Origin: Candidatus Fermentibacterota bacterium
GTDB lineage: Bacteria; Fermentibacterota; Fermentibacteria; Fermentibacterales; Fermentibacteraceae
Length of the DNA: 8,590 nt
Direction: 5' to 3'
NCBI GenBank assembly: GCA_012523605.1
Contig: JAAYTY010000043.1
Coordinates: 1-8,590, forward strand
Shown here piece after piece: positions 8,198 to 8,590 of this stretch (positions are counted from its first letter, which is position 1; every line of letters begins with the position of its first letter). Under the pieces are notes generated by a model that was not told the origin of the DNA, did no database searches, and worked only from the letters and a program-made list of their open reading frames with translations. Both the position numbers and the translations under genes were made by a program.

Positions 8198-8572
8198 ATG
8201 ACGACGGAACTGCTCTATCAACAGCCGGTGGTACTGATCGCCATAGTGCTACTCGCATGCATGTTAATAGCGGGGGAATCCGGGTACAGGCTCGGCCGCA
8301 GAGGATGCCAGGCTCACAAGGATCTGATACGAGTCCAGATCGGAAGCATTCAAGTCGTGATTCTCGGACTGCTCGCCCTTCTTCTCGGGTTCACATTCGC
8401 AATGGCGCTGTCCCGGTTCGAGTATGACCAGCCCCCAATCACAGGTCCGCACTCTGAGTTAGTACCGGAGCCGGTTCCGCATGGTATGATGCGTTCCTCC
8501 ATCTCACCGGGGCAAGATCGGTTATTGCTTCGGGCGCTGGAGGGCGATAACCAAGCGAACTGTGCGGCCTGA
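8198..8572 (+). pseudogene. truncated DUF4239 (bestrophin-like) membrane protein, probably decayed
   Basis: The start at ATG 8198 is preceded by GGGAG (8187-8191) at a six-base spacing and gives 124 residues. An in-frame ATG at 8138 has its purine run one base away, too close, and adds nothing family-like. Residues about 9-27 and 49-70 are hydrophobic helices. Between and after them lie GYRLGRR, then QIGSIQVVILGLLALLLGFTFAMALSRFE, the typical start of DUF4239 inner-membrane proteins, from memory of the family. Such proteins are usually about 250 residues and continue from SRFE into a basic and EANAIGT-containing segment. Here the sequence changes to YDQPPITGPHSELVPEP and ends in a low-similarity tail at 8570-8572. 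I could not restore the family sequence in another frame, so a deletion or rearrangement near 8420 is likelier than a single frameshift. Codon use includes TTA, TTG and CTA leucines, rarer in the operon. The function of the family is poorly known. It may still make a short two-helix protein. Confidence 0.55.
8520..8552. other. inverted repeat inside the divergent tail of the truncated gene
   Basis: GGTTATTGC (8520-8528) pairs with GCGATAACC (8544-8552) over nine positions, with one G-T wobble and a 15-base loop. It lies in the part of the frame that no longer resembles DUF4239. No T run follows, and I could not match the sequence to a known insertion-sequence end. Confidence 0.3.
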
Positions 8573-8590
8573 AGCGGTTGTACTCCTGCC

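Noticed and set aside
7945..8258. Several minus-strand frames of 60-70 codons over the gap before 8198
   Set aside because: None has a good ribosome binding site or familiar sequence; they are mostly Arg/Pro/Ser-rich and overlap one another in different frames.
8519..8590. Integron attC site or insertion-sequence end, suggested by ATAACCAAGCG near the end of a short gene
   Set aside because: The paired simple sites with the expected core triplets are not present, no integrase or transposase is in view, and the inverted repeat has the wrong arrangement.

Overview
This is a GC-rich bacterial window: Shine-Dalgarno sequences are clear, genes are tightly packed, and G/C dominates third codon positions, with heavy use of AGG for arginine. 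The lineage cannot be fixed from the sequence. A periplasmic-type tandem M16 peptidase, a 4Fe-4S type PurF and high-GC AGG-rich coding would fit a Gram-negative-like or candidate-phylum bacterium, but that is an inference. There are two divergent transcription units and a poorly conserved right end.

Left, minus strand (1-3126). A fused two-unit M16 zinc metallopeptidase with a signal peptide (454-3126) is followed, with a 4-base overlap, by a secreted protein of unknown function that runs off the window at base 1. The second gene appears to start at a CTG codon, supported by a strong, well-spaced GGAGGG and a signal-peptide-like N-terminus.

Centre, plus strand (3221-7872). From an excellent extended -10 promoter (TGgTATAAT) runs a compact operon, pyrG-purF-guaA. 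The junctions are a 4-base ATGA overlap and a 1-base gap. The products are CTP synthase, amidophosphoribosyltransferase and GMP synthase. All three use glutamine amide nitrogen to make nucleotides, but they belong to three different branches: CTP formation, the committed step of purine synthesis, and XMP to GMP. All catalytic residues I looked for are present, so these look like functional housekeeping enzymes. The 159-base divergent gap holds the pyrG promoter and a small palindrome.

Right (7873-8590). About 325 bases without a convincing gene contain two imperfect direct repeats and a strong short hairpin. A plausible sigma70-type promoter follows, then a short two-helix membrane protein whose first ~74 residues resemble the DUF4239 (bestrophin-like) family. 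Its sequence then leaves the family pattern and stops at about half the usual length, which suggests a decayed or rearranged gene.

I see no mobile element, CRISPR array, tRNA or rRNA. The most interesting items are the amidotransferase-only operon, the CTG start, and the truncated DUF4239 gene with its repeat-rich upstream region. I found no evidence for a wholly new system.
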